A stretch of 64,000 nt of DNA from Eledone cirrhosa (lineage: Eukaryota; Mollusca; Cephalopoda; Octopoda; Eledonidae). Made by a program: the position numbers and the translations under genes. This document shows positions 15,401 to 27,120 of this stretch, in pieces. The DNA lies in the NCBI GenBank assembly GCA_964016885.1, contig OZ024740.1, positions 8,080,450 to 8,144,449 on the forward strand. Direction: 5' to 3'. The notes below the pieces were generated by a model that made no database searches, was not told where the DNA came from, and saw only the letters and a program-made list of their open reading frames with translations. Each line of letters begins with the position of its first letter. Position 1 is the stretch's first letter.

Positions 15401-18400
15401 CTATTGCTATATCAGTTTCGATTGGTATATCAGTTTCGATTAGTATGTCAGTTTCTATTGGTATGTTAGTTTCGATTAGTATATCAGTTTCTATTTGTAT
15501 GTCAGTTTCGATTGGTATGTCAGTTTCTATTGATATATCAGTTTCGATTGGAATATCAGTTTCAATTGGTATATTAGTTTCGATTGGTATGTCAATTTCT
15601 ATTGGTATATCAGTTTCTATTGGTATGTCAGTTTTGATTGGTATATCAGTTTCGATTAGTATGTCAGTTTCGATTGGTATATCAATTTTGATTGGTATGT
15701 GAGTTTGGATTTGTATGTCAGTTTCGATTGGTATGTCAGTTTTGATTGGTATATTAGTTTCGATTGGTATGTCAGTTTCTATTGGTATGTCAGTTTCGAT
15801 TATTATATCAGTTACTATTGGTATGTCAGTTTCGATTGGTATGTCATTTTCGATTGGTATATCAGTTTCGATTGGTATGTCTGTTTAGATTGGTATATGA
15901 GTTTCAACTGGTATGTCAGTTTCGATTAGTATATCACTTTCTATTGGTATGTCAGTTTCTATTGATATATCAGTTTCCATTGGTATATCAGCTTTGATTG
16001 GTATATCAGTTTCTGTTGGTACGTTAGTTTCGATTAGTATATCACTTTCTATTGGTATGTCAGTCTTGATAGGTATGTCAGTTTCTATAGATATATCAGT
16101 TTCGATTGGTATATCAGTTTTGATTTGTATATCAGTTTCGATTGGTATGTCAGTTTCGATTGGTACATCAGTTTCGATTGGTATGTCAGTTTCGATTGGT
16201 ATGTCAATTTCGATAGGTATATTAGTTTCTATTGATATGTCAGATTCAATTAGTATATCAGTTTCTATTTGTATGTCAGTTTCGATTGGTATGTTAGTCC
16301 TCGAATTGTATGTCAGTTTCTAATGGTATATCAGTTTCGATTGGTATGTCAGTTTCTATTGTTATGTCAGTTTTGATTAGTATATCAGTTTCAATTGGTA
16401 TGTCAGTTTCTATTGGTATGTCTGTTTCGATTATTATATCAGTTAATATTTGTATGTCAGTTTCGATTGGTATGTCATTTTCGATTGGTATATCAGTTTC
16501 CATTGGTATGACAGTTTCGATTGGTATATCAGTTTGGATTGGTATCTCAGTTTGGATTGGTATGTCAGTTTGACTTGGTATGTCAGTTTCGATTGGTATG
16601 TCAGTTTCAATTGGTATGTCAATTTCGATTGGTATATCAGTTTCGATTAGTATGTTAGTTTCTATTGGAATATCAGTTTCGATTGGTATGTCAGTTTCGA
16701 TTGGTATATCAGTTTCAACTGGTATATCAGTTTCGATTAGTATAATCAGTTTCTATTGGTATGTCAGTTTCTATTGGTATATCAGTTTCGATTGGTATAT
16801 CAGTTTCGATTAGTATGTCAGTTTCTATTGGTATGTTAGTTTCGATGAGTATATATGTTTCTATTGGTATGTCAGTTTTGATCGGTATGTCATTTTCTAT
16901 TGATATATCAGTTTTGATTGGTATACGAGTTTCGATTGGTATGTCAATTTCTATTGGTATGTCAGTTTCTATTGGTATATCAGTTTCGATTGGTATATCA
17001 GTTTCGATTAGTATGTCAGTTTCTATTAGTATGTTAGTTTCGATTAGTATATCAGTTTCTATTTGTATGTCAGTTTCGATTGGTATGTCAGTTTCTATTC
17101 ATATATCAGTTTCGATTGGTATATCAGTTTCTATTGTTATATCAGTTTCGATTGGTATGTCAGTTTCGATTGGTATATCAGTTTCGACTGATATATCAGT
17201 TTCGATTAGTATAATCAGTTTCTATTGGTATGTCAGTTTCTATTGGTATATCAGTTTCGATTGGTATATCAGTTTCGATTAGTATGTCAGTTTCTATTGG
17301 TATGTTAGTTTCGATTAGTATATCAGTTTCTATTGGTATGTCAGTTTTGATTGGTATATCAGTTTCGATTGGTATGTGAGTTTCGATTGGTATGTCAGTT
17401 TCAATTGGTATATCAGTTCCGATTGGTATGTCAGTTTTGATTGGTATATCAGTTTCTATTGGTATATTAGTTTTGATTGGTATATCAGTTTCGATTGTTA
17501 TATCAGTTTCGATTGGTATATCAGTTTCGACTGGTATGTCAGTTTCAATTAATATATCAGTTTCTATTGGTATGTCAGTTTCTATTGGTATGTCAGTTTC
17601 GATTGGTATATCAGTTTCGATTAGTATGTCAGTTTCTATTAGTATGTTAGTTTCGATTAATATATCAGTTTCTATTAGTATGTCAGTTTCGATTAGTATG
17701 TCAGTTTCTATTCATATATCAGTTTCAATTGGTATGTCAATTTCGATTGGTATGTTAGTCCTCGAATTGTATGTCAGTTTCTAATGGTATATCAGTTTCG
17801 ATTGGTATGTCAGTTTCGATTGGTATATCAGTTTCGATTGGTATGTCAGTTTCGATTCGTATGTCAGTTTCAATTGGTATGTCAATTTCGATTGGTATAT
17901 CAGTTTCGATTAGTATGTTAGTTTCTATTGGAATATCAGTATCGATTGGTATATCAGTTTCGATTGGTATGTCAGTTTCGATTGGTATATCAGTTTCGAC
18001 TGGTATATCAGTTTCGATTAGTATAATCAGTTTCTATTGGTATGTCAGTTTTTATTGGTATATCAGTTTCGATTGGTATATCAGTTTCGATTAGTATGTC
18101 AGTTTCTATTGGTATGTTAATTTCGATGAGTATATAAGTTTCTATTGGGATGTCAGTTTTGATCGGTATGTCTGTTTCTATTGATATATCAGTTTTGATT
18201 GGTATATCAGTTTCGATTGGTATATCAGTTTCGATTGGTATGTCACTTTCTATTGGTATGTCAGTTTCTATTGGTATATCAGTTTCGATTGGTATATCAG
18301 TTTCGATTAGTATGTCAGTTTCTATTAGTATGTTAGTTTCGATTAGTATATCAGTTTCTATTTGTATGTCAGTTTCGATTGGTATGTCAGTTTCTATTCA

Positions 18401-21400
18401 TATATCAGTTTCTATTGGTATATCAGTTTCTATTGTTATATCAGTTTCGATTAGTATGTCAGTTTCGATTGGTATATCAGTTTCGACAGGTATATCAGTT
18501 TCGATTAGTATAATCAGTTTCTATTGGTATGTCAGTTTCTATTGGTATATAAGTTTTGATTGGTATATCAGTTTCGATTAGTATGTCAGTTTCTATTGGT
18601 ATGTTAGTTTCGATTAGTATATCAGTTTCTATTGGTATGTCAGCTTTGATTGGTATGTCAGTTTCGATTGGTATGTCAGTTTCGATTGGTATGTCAGTTT
18701 CTATTGGTATATCAGTTTCTACTGGTATGTCAGTTTTGATTGGTATATCAGTTTCGATTGGTATGTCAGTTTCGATTAGTATATCACTTTCTATTGGTAT
18801 GTTAGTTTCTATTGATATGTCAGTTTCAATTAGTATATCAGTTTCTATTGGTATGTCAGTTTCGATTGGTATGTTAGTCCTCGAATTGTATGTCAGTTTC
18901 TAATGGTATATCAGTTTCGATTGGTATGTAAGTTGCTATTGGTATATCAGTTTCGATTGGTATGTCAGTTTCTATTGGTATGTCAGTTTTTATTGGTATA
19001 TCAGCTTTGATTGGTATATCAGTTTCGATTAGTATGTCAGTTTCTATTGTTATGTCAGTTTTGATTAGTATATCAGTTTCTATTGGTATGTCAGTTTAGA
19101 TTGGTATGTCAGATTCGATAGGTATGTCAGTTTTTATTGGTATATCAGTTTCGATTGGTATGTCAGTTTCTATTGGTATCTCAGTTTCGATTATTATATC
19201 AGTTAATATTGGTATGTCAGTTTCGATTGGTATGTCATTTTCGATTGGTATATGAGTTTCTATTGGTATGAAAGTTTCGATTGGTATATCAGTTTGGATT
19301 GGTATCTCAGTTTGGATTGGTATGTCAGTTTGGCTTGGTATGTCAGTTTCGATTCGTATGTCAGTTTCAATTGGTATGTCAATTTCGATTTGTATATCAG
19401 TTTCAAATAGTATGTTAGTTTCTATTGGAATATCAGTTTCGATTGGTATATCAGTTTTGATTGGTATGTCAGTTTCGATTGGTATATCAGTTTCGACTGG
19501 TATATCAGTTTCGATTAGTATAATCAGTTTCTATTGGTATGTCAGTTTCTATTGGTATATCAGTTTCGATTGGTATATCAGTTTCGATTAGTATGTCAGT
19601 TTCTATTGGTATATCAGTTTCGATTGGTATGTCACTTTCTATTGGCATGTCAGTTTCTATTGTTATATCAGTTTCGATTGGTATATCAGTGTGTATTGGT
19701 ATGTTAGTTTCGATTAGTATATCACTTTCTATTGGTATGTCAGTTTCGATTGGTATGTCTATTTCTATTGATATATCAGTTTCGATTGGAATATCAGTTT
19801 TGATTGGTATATCAGTTTCGATTGGTATGTCAGTTTCTATTGGTATATCAGTTTCTATTGGTATGTCAGTTTTGATTGGTATATCAGTTTCTATTTGTAT
19901 ATCAGTTTCAATTGGTATATCAGTTTGGATTGTTATATCAGTTTCGATTGGTATATCAGTTTCGACTGGTATGTCAGTTTCGATTAGTATATCAGTTTCT
20001 ATTGGTATGTCAGTTTTGATTGGTATATCAGTTTCGATTGGTATGTCAGTTTCGATTGGTATGTCAGTTTCAATTGGTATATCCGTTCCTATTGGTATGT
20101 CAGTTTCGATTGGTATGTCAGTTTCGATTGGTATATCAGTTTCGATTGGTATGTCAGTGTGTATTGGAATGTTAGTTTCGATTAGTATATCACTTTCTAT
20201 TGGTATGTCAGTTTCAATTGGTATGTCTATTTCTATTGATATATCAGTTTCGATTGGAATATCAGTTTTGATTGGTATATCAGTTTCGATTGGTATGTCA
20301 GTTTCTATTGGTATATCAGTTTCTATTGGTATGTCAGTTTTGATTGGTATATCAGTTTTGAATGGTATGTCAGTTTCGATTGGTATGTCAGTTTTGATTG
20401 GTATATCAGTTCCGATTGGTATGTTAGTTTCAATTAATATATCAGTTTCTATTCGTATGTCAGTTTCAATTAGTATATCAGTTTCGATTGGTATGTCAGT
20501 TTCCATTGGTATATCAGATTCAACTGGTATGTCAGTTTCGATTAGTATATCACTTTCTATTGCTATATCAGTTTCGATTGGTATGTCAGTTTCGATTAGT
20601 ATGTAAGTTTCTATTGGTATGTTAGTTTCGATTAGTATATCAGTTTCTATTGATATATCAGTTTCGATTGGAATATCAGTTTCGATTGGTATATTAGTTT
20701 CGATTGGTATGTCAGTTTCTATTGGTATATCAGTTTCTAATGGTATGTCAGTTTTGATTGGTATATCAGTTTCGATTAGTATGTCAGTTTCGATTGGTAT
20801 ATCAGTTTGGATTGGTTGTGAGTTTGGATTGGTATGTCAGTTTCGATTGGTATATCAGTTTGGATTAGTATGTTAGTTTCTATTGGTATATCAGTTTCGA
20901 TTGCTATATCAGTTTCGACTGGTATGTCAGTTTCGATTAGTATATCAGTTTCTATTGGTATGTCAGTTTCTATTGGTATATCAGTTTCGATTGGTATATC
21001 AGTTTCGATTAGTATGCTAGTTTCCATTGGTATGTTAGTTTCGATCAGTATATCAGTTTCTATTGGTATGTCAGTTTCGATTGGTATGTCAGTTTCTATT
21101 CATATAACAGTTTCGATTGGTATATCAGTTTCGATCTGTATATCAGTTTCGATTGGTATGTCAGTTTCGATTGGTATATCAGTTTCGATTGGTATGTCAG
21201 TTTCTATTGGTATATCAGTTTCTATTGGTATGTCAGTTTCAATTAGTATATCAGTTTCTATTGGTATGTCAGTTTCGACTGGTATGTTAGTCCTCGAATT
21301 GCATGTCAGTTTCTATTGGTATATCAGTTTCTATTGGTATGTAAGTTTCTATTGGTATATCAGCTTTGATTGGTATATTAGTTTCAATTAGTATGTCAGT

Positions 21401-22926
21401 TTCTATTGTTATATCAGTTTTGATTAGTATATCAGTTTCTATTGGTATGTCAGTTTAGATTGGTATGTCAGTTTCCATTGGTATATCAGTTTCGACTGGT
21501 ATATCAGTTTCGATTAGTATAATCAGTATCTATTGGTATGTCAGTTTCTATTGGTATATCAGTTTCGATTGGTATGTTAGTTTTGATCGGTATGTCAGTT
21601 TCTATTGATATATCAGTTTTGATTGGTATATCAGTTTCGATTAGTATGTCAGTTTCTATTAGTATGTTAGTTTCGATTAGTATATCAGTTTCTATTCGTA
21701 TGTCAGTTTCGATTGGTATGTCAGTTTCTATTCATATATCAGTTTCGATTGGTATATCAGTTTCTATTGTTATATCAGTCTCGATTAGTATGTCAGTTTC
21801 GATTGGTATATCAGTTTCGACTTGTATATCAGTTTCGATTAGTATAATCAGTTTCTATTGGTATGTCAGTTTCTATTGGTATATCAGCCTCGATTGGTAT
21901 ATCAGTTTCGATTAGTATGTCAGTTTCTATTGGTATGTTAGTTTCGATTAGTATATCAGTTTCTATTGGTATGTCAGTTTCGATCGGTATGTCAGTTTCT
22001 ATTGATATATCAGTTTTGATTGGTATATCAGTTTCGATTGGTAAATCAGTTTCGATTGGTATGTCAATTTCTATTGGTATATCAGTTTCTATTGGTATGT
22101 CAATTTTGATTGGTATATCAGTTTCTATTGGTATATCAGTTTCGATTGGTATATCAGTTTCGATTGTTATATCAGTTTCGATTGGTATATCAGTTTCGAC
22201 TGGTATGTCAGTTTCGATTAGTATATCAGTTTCTATTGGTATGTCAGTTTCGATTGGTATATCAGTTCCGATTGGTATGTCAGTTTCGATTGGTATGTCA
22301 GTTTCAATTGGTATATCAGTTTCGATTGGTATGTCAATGTCTATTGGTATGTTAGTTTCGATTAGTATATCACTTTTTATTGGTATGTCAGTTTCGATTG
22401 GTATGTCTATTTCTATTGATATATCAGTTTCGATTGGTATATCAGTTTTGATTTGTATATCAGTTTCGATTGGTATGTCAGTTTCTTTTGGTATATCAGT
22501 TTCTATTGGTATGTCAGTTTTGATTGGTATATCAGTTTTGACTGGTATATCAGTTCCGATTGGTATGTCAGTTTCGATTGGTACGTCAATTTCGAGAGGT
22601 ATATTATTTTCTATTGGTATGTTAGTTTCAATTAATATATCAGTTTCTATTGGTATGCCAGTTTCAATTAGTATATCAGTTTCTATTGGTATGTCATTTT
22701 CGATTGGTATGTTAGTCCTCGAATTGTATGTCAGTTTTTATTGGTATTTCAGTTTTGATTAGTATATCAGTTTCGTTTGGTATATCAGTTTCGATTCGTA
22801 TGTCAGTTTCTATTGGTATATCAGTTTCTACTGGTATGTCAGTTTTGATTGGTATATCAGTTTCGATTGGTATGTCAGTTTCGATTGGTATGTCAGTTTC
22901 GATTGGTATATCAGTTCCCGATTGGT

Positions 22927-22932
22927 ATGTTA
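22927..22932 (+). repeat. Left target-site duplication of LINE copy 1 (ATGTTA)
   Basis: ATGTTA directly precedes the element and recurs at 25701-25706 after the (GAT)n tail. The sister block without the LINE has a single ATGTTA at 37285-37290, which supports a 6-bp duplication. The ATG could alternatively be counted as part of the tail, giving 3-6 bp. Confidence 0.75.
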
Positions 22933-22934
22933 GA

Positions 22935-25337
22935 CGTGACAGAGTGTCTGTTGTAAACACTAAATCCCTCCCCCATGAAGAATGCACCTCCCAACATAGA
23001 CTGATAATTAGCGACCTCATAGTCAGGTCGAGACGTACTCGACAGCAGAAGAGGACTATCCTCAGGAGAAAAATATGGAAGCTAAAGGACCCCACAGCCA
23101 AAAATAAATTTCAAAACATATTACTTGATGCTTTCGACAGTAAGGAAGAACACTTAGAGTCGGACAATATAGAGGGACAGTGGGAATTTCTGAAAGCAAA
23201 CCTGCTGTTGGCCACAGACGAAGTCTGTGGCTGGAGCAGGCCTGTAGGCAGGAGGAGAGTAACATGGTGGTGGAACAGTAAGGTGGAGGAGTCAATTAAG
23301 GCCAAAAAGCAGGCTTGGAAAGTATGGCGGGATGGGGGAAGTAGAGTAGACTATCAAGTGGCCAGGAGGGAAGCTAGGAGAGAAGTGTACTTAGCAAGAA
23401 GGGAAGCTGAGGAAAGAAAGTTCAAGCATGTCCTACAACGCGATGACCAAAAACGTGAGGTGTTCAGGATTGCTAGGCAATGCGTCAAGGAAAACCGTGA
23501 TATTGTCGGGGAGAAGTGTGTACTTAACGATGATGGCATACTTGCCATCACCGACACTGATAAGAAGGCAGCTTGGAAGTGTCACTATGAAAGGCTACTA
23601 AATGAGGAGAATAAATGGGAGAAAGACAGTCTCCCCCATGTCGACCCAATAGAGGGACCAGCAGTGTTAGTCGAGGGGAGTATAATAAGTAAGGCAATCA
23701 AGGACATGAAGACAGGTAAGGCGGCTGGGCCTTCGGAAATAGTTGCTGAGATGCTGAAGGCATCTGGCACGGTGGGACACACCATGGTCACCCGCATAGT
23801 TAACCAAGTCGTACAGAATGGGGTTGTTCCGAAGGACTGGCATAGCAGCATCATCGTTAACTGTTATAAGGGTAAAGGAGACGCCCTAGATAGGAGTAAC
23901 TATAGAGGCATTAAATTAATCGACCAGGTCATGAAGGTCACAGAAAAAGTAATAGCGCAACTAATCAGAGAGAGAATTGACCTAGATGAAATGCAGTTCG
24001 GGTTTGTGTCAGGCAAAAGTACCACAGACGCTCTTTTCATAGTACGACAACTACAGGAGAAGTACCTAGCTAAAGGTAAACCCCTCTACTTAGCTTTTGT
24101 CGACTTGGAGAAAGCCTTCGACAGAGTCCCCCGCTCCATTATCTGGTGGGCTCTTAGAAAACTAGGCGTTGACGAATGGCTTGTGAGGGCTATACAAGCC
24201 ATGTATAAAGAAACAGTCAGCAAGGTTAGAATTAACAACGAATATAGTGAAGAGTTTAGCGTAAAAGTTGGCGTCCATCAGGGCTCTGTTCTCAGCCCCC
24301 TACTATTTATTATTGCCCTTCAGGCTATAACAGAGGAGTTCAAGACAGGCTGCCCATGGGAACTCCTATACGCAGACGACCTGACACTCATAGCGGAATC
24401 AATGGCCGAGCTAGAGAAGAAATTCCAAACATGGAAGCACGGCCTAGAGTCAAAAGGACTTAAAATTAACCTGGCTAAGACCAAAGTTCTAGTTTGTAGG
24501 AAAGAAAACAAGGCGGCGGTCCCTTCTGTGAAATGGTCATGCTCGGTGTGTAGGAAAGGCGTAGGTAGAAACTCCATTTTGTGTCCTAAATGCAAAGTAT
24601 GGGTGCATAAAAGATGTAGTGGGATCACAGGTAAGCTAACTAAGAACATAGATTTTACATGTGGCCGGTGTTCTGGTGCAATAAGTAGCAGCAAGTGCCC
24701 ACAAAATACTAGCTCTTTCAATTGCGCAGAGGGTTCTATAGAAATAGTGGACAGCTTCCGTTACCTGGGCGATAAAATCAGCAGTGGGGGAGGGTGCTCT
24801 GAAAGTACTGTAGCTAGAGTCAGAACTGGTTGGAAAAAGTTCAGAGAGCTTATACCACTATTAGCTGCTAAAGGGTTCTCCCTAAAAATGAAAGGCAGGT
24901 TGTACGATGCCTGCATACGAACAGCAATGTTGCATGGCAGTGAGACCTGGGCATTGTGTGCAGAGGATATACGCAGACTAGAGAGGAACGAAGCTTGCAT
25001 GCTCCGCTGGATGTGTAACAGTAATATACGTGAACGGCAAAGCATAAACGAACTAAGGAAAAAATTAGAGATAAGAGGGATCAGATGTTGTTTACTCGAG
25101 AGAAGGCTACGTTGGTATGGACACGTGATGCGCATGAAAGTCGATAGCTGTATAACAAAGTGCAGGGCAATAAAGATAGACGGTAGCCACGGAATAGGCA
25201 GACCTAGAAAAACCTGGGACGAGCTGATAAACTCCGACCTCACACACTTACACCTCTCCAAGACAATGTCACTGGACCGAGACCTTTGGCGGTACTCAGT
25301 AACAGAGAAGACCCGCCTTGCCAGTAGGCATCTCTAA
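22935..25337 (+). CDS. LINE reverse transcriptase, 5'-partial (end of endonuclease, RT, PHD finger, C-terminal domain)
   Basis: The frame is open from inside the satellite (22728) to TAA at 25335-25337; only the element-derived part is listed, because no authentic start survives. Residue numbers count from the satellite ATG at 22728. QHRL (89-92) is the C-terminal end of an APE-type endonuclease. A WWN linker follows. RT motifs are GKAAGPSE, FGFVSGKSTTDALF, motif A AFVDLEKAFD (Asp 459), motif B HQGSVLSPLLF and motif C YADD (548-551), then KGLKINLAKTK and FRYLGDKIS. A C4HC3 finger uses C605, C608, C619, C622, H627, C630, C645 and C648. The end carries RRLRWYGHVMRM and GRPRKTWDE. The product would copy element RNA at a nicked target. 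Catalytic residues are present, but most of the endonuclease is missing, so autonomous movement is unlikely. Confidence 0.92.
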   Translation, partial: RDRVSVVNTKSLPHEECTSQHRLIISDLIVRSRRTRQQKRTILRRKIWKLKDPTAKNKFQNILLDAFDSKEEHLESDNIEGQWEFLKANLLLATDEVCGWSRPVGRRRVTWWWNSKVEESIKAKKQAWKVWRDGGSRVDYQVARREARREVYLARREAEERKFKHVLQRDDQKREVFRIARQCVKENRDIVGEKCVLNDDGILAITDTDKKAAWKCHYERLLNEENKWEKDSLPHVDPIEGPAVLVEGSIISKAIKDMKTGKAAGPSEIVAEMLKASGTVGHTMVTRIVNQVVQNGVVPKDWHSSIIVNCYKGKGDALDRSNYRGIKLIDQVMKVTEKVIAQLIRERIDLDEMQFGFVSGKSTTDALFIVRQLQEKYLAKGKPLYLAFVDLEKAFDRVPRSIIWWALRKLGVDEWLVRAIQAMYKETVSKVRINNEYSEEFSVKVGVHQGSVLSPLLFIIALQAITEEFKTGCPWELLYADDLTLIAESMAELEKKFQTWKHGLESKGLKINLAKTKVLVCRKENKAAVPSVKWSCSVCRKGVGRNSILCPKCKVWVHKRCSGITGKLTKNIDFTCGRCSGAISSSKCPQNTSSFNCAEGSIEIVDSFRYLGDKISSGGGCSESTVARVRTGWKKFRELIPLLAAKGFSLKMKGRLYDACIRTAMLHGSETWALCAEDIRRLERNEACMLRWMCNSNIRERQSINELRKKLEIRGIRCCLLERRLRWYGHVMRMKVDSCITKCRAIKIDGSHGIGRPRKTWDELINSDLTHLHLSKTMSLDRDLWRYSVTEKTRLASRHL

Positions 25338-25700
25338 CAAAATACACCCCGTCCCACCACCACCACCCCCACCCCATCCACACCACCCCGTCCTATGTAA
25401 AGTTATGTTGGTGCCGCGCCATCCGGGCCGAAACAAATGAGATCGTGTAGGTGTCACGACAAAAAAACACACAGTCCACGCTGTAATGTGGCCGTGTAGG
25501 CAACACGGTAAAAACCTCCCAGACCCACACTGTAAATGTGGTTGGTGTTAGGAAGGGCATCCAACTGTAGAAAACCTGCCAGACAGTCCTATGTGAGCAA
25601 GACAATCACTCTTGCCTCAAGTGGGACTACCCCCGTCCAAACCCATGCAAGCGTGGAACACGGACGTTAAACGTTGATGATGATGATGATGATGATGATG
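25338..25700 (+). other. 3' untranslated region and tail of LINE copy 1
   Basis: This non-coding part starts with a C-rich stretch (CCACCACCACCCCC) and continues with CACACTGTAAATGTGG, GTTAGGAAGGGCATCCA and CCCATGCAAGCGTGGAA, ending in (GAT)n from 25676. I associate the GTTAGGAAGGGCATCCA and CATGC-AGC-TGGAA motifs with cephalopod LINE/SINE 3' ends. I saw no AATAAA signal. Confidence 0.8.
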
Positions 25701-25703
25701 ATG
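25676..25703 (+). repeat. (GAT)n tail microsatellite of LINE copy 1
   Basis: About nine GAT units end the element in place of a poly(A) tail, as in RTE-type LINEs. The last ATG overlaps the target duplication ATGTTA. Confidence 0.9.
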
Positions 25704-27120
25704 TTAATTTCGATTGGTATATCAGTTTCTATTGGTATGTCAGTTTCGATTGGTATGTCAGTTTCTATTGGTATATCAGTTTCGATTGATATATCAGTTT
25801 CGATTAGTATATCAGTTTCTATTGGTATGTCAGTTTGATTGTTATATCAGTTTCGATTCGTATATCAGTTCGTATTGCTATATCAGTTTCTACTGGTATG
25901 TCAGTTTCAATTGGTATGTAAGTTTCGATTGGTATATCAGTTTCAATTGGTATGTCAGTTTCAATTAGTAGATTGGTTTCGATTGGTATGTCAATTTCAA
26001 TTAGTATATCAGTTTCTATTGGTATATCAGTTTCGATTGGTATGTCAGTTTCGATTAGTATATCAGTTTCTATAGGTATGTCAGTTTCTATTGGTATATC
26101 AGTTTCGATTGGTATATCAGTTTCTATTGGTATGTCAGTTTCGATTGGTATGTCAGTTTCTATTGGTATATCAGTTTCGATTGATACATCAGTTTCGATT
26201 AGTATGTCAGTTTCTATTGCTATGTTAGTTTCGATTAGTATATCAGTTTCTATTGGTATGTCAGTTTCGATCGGTATGTCAGTCTCTATTGATATATCAG
26301 TTTTGATTGGTATATCAGTTTCGATTGGTATATCAGTTTCGATTGGTATGTCAGTTTCTATTGGTATATCAGTTTCTATTGGTATGTCAGTTTCGATTGG
26401 TATATCAGTTTCGATTGGTATGTCAGTTTCGATTGGTATGTCAGTTTCGATTGGTATATCAGTTCCGATTGGTATGTCAGTTTTGATTGGTATATCAGTT
26501 TCTATTGGTATATCAGTTTCGATTGGTATATCAGTTTCGATTGTTATATCAGTTTCGATTGGTATATCAGTTTCGACTGGTATGTCAGTTTCGATTAGTA
26601 TATCAGTTTCTATTGGTATGTCAGTTTCTATTGGTATATCAGTTTCGATTGGTATATCAGTTTCGATTAGTATGTCAGTTTCTATTAGTATGTTAGTTTC
26701 GATTAGTATATCAGTCTCTATTAGTATGTCAGTTTAGATTGGTATGTCAGTTCCTATTAGTATGTTAGTTTCGATTAGTATATCAGTTTCTATTAGTATG
26801 TCAGTTTCGATTGGTACATCAGTTTCGATTGGTATATCAGTTTCGATTGGTATGTCACTTTCTATTGGTATATCAGTTTCTATTGGTATGTGACTTTTGA
26901 TTGGTATATCAGTTTCGTTTGGTATGTCAGTTTCGACTGGTATGTCAGTTTCGATTGGTATATCAGTTCCGATTGGTATATCAGTTTCTATTGGTATATC
27001 AGTTTCGATTGATATATCAGTTTCGATTAGTATATCAGTTTCTATTGGTATGTCAGTTTGGATTGGTATGTCAGTTTGGATTGGTATGTCAGTTTCGATT
27101 GGTATGTCACTTTCGATTGG

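Larger units (their letters stand above)
1..22932 (+). repeat. 18-bp satellite array, segment 1
   Basis: This segment is an unbroken head-to-tail array of an 18-bp monomer, consensus TATRTCAGTTTCKATTGG. Position 4 alternates A/G, the core is TTTCGATT, TTTCTATT, TTTTGATT, TTTCAATT or TTCCGATT, and the ending is GG or AG. All monomers lie in one orientation; I saw no inverted block. The plus strand is T-rich and G-rich over C. Register is kept except at rare indel variants: TTAGTCCTCGAATTG and GTATAATCAG (each +1). TTAGTCCTCGAAT recurs near 2911, 5504, 6586, 7973, 11108, 12909, 15000, 16297, 17758, 18877, 21290 and 22715, marking higher-order units of variable length. No gene is visible; the long hexapeptide-repeat frames follow from the monomer. 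The segment ends at the insertion of LINE copy 1. Confidence 0.97.
22933..25700 (+). mobile_element. 5'-truncated RTE-like LINE, copy 1 (subfamily A)
   Basis: A 2,768-bp non-LTR retrotransposon is inserted in the satellite. It starts inside the last part of the endonuclease domain and runs through the reverse transcriptase, a PHD-type finger, the C-terminal domain, a 3' untranslated region and a (GAT)n tail. Its base composition and codon use are unlike the satellite on both sides. The 5' truncation is typical of incomplete target-primed reverse transcription. Boundaries come from alignment with the uninterrupted sister block at 37261-37500. The RTE-like assignment rests on the fused EN-RT layout, the WYGHVMRM/GRPRKTWDE C-terminus and the short tandem-repeat tail; the exact clade is inference. 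Confidence 0.93.

Noticed and set aside
1..22932. CRISPR-like array
   Set aside because: There are no unique spacers; the 18-bp units abut directly and vary by substitution, as in a satellite.
24761..25261. 166-codon minus-strand frame, repeated at 45512-46012
   Set aside because: It is antisense to the LINE C-terminal coding region and recurs only because the LINE recurs; no recognisable domain.
25338..25700. Independent tRNA-derived SINE at the LINE 3' end
   Set aside because: The segment is continuous with the RT stop codon in copies 1, 2, 3 and 5, with the same order, so it is the LINE 3' region. I found no tRNA-like box A/B head.
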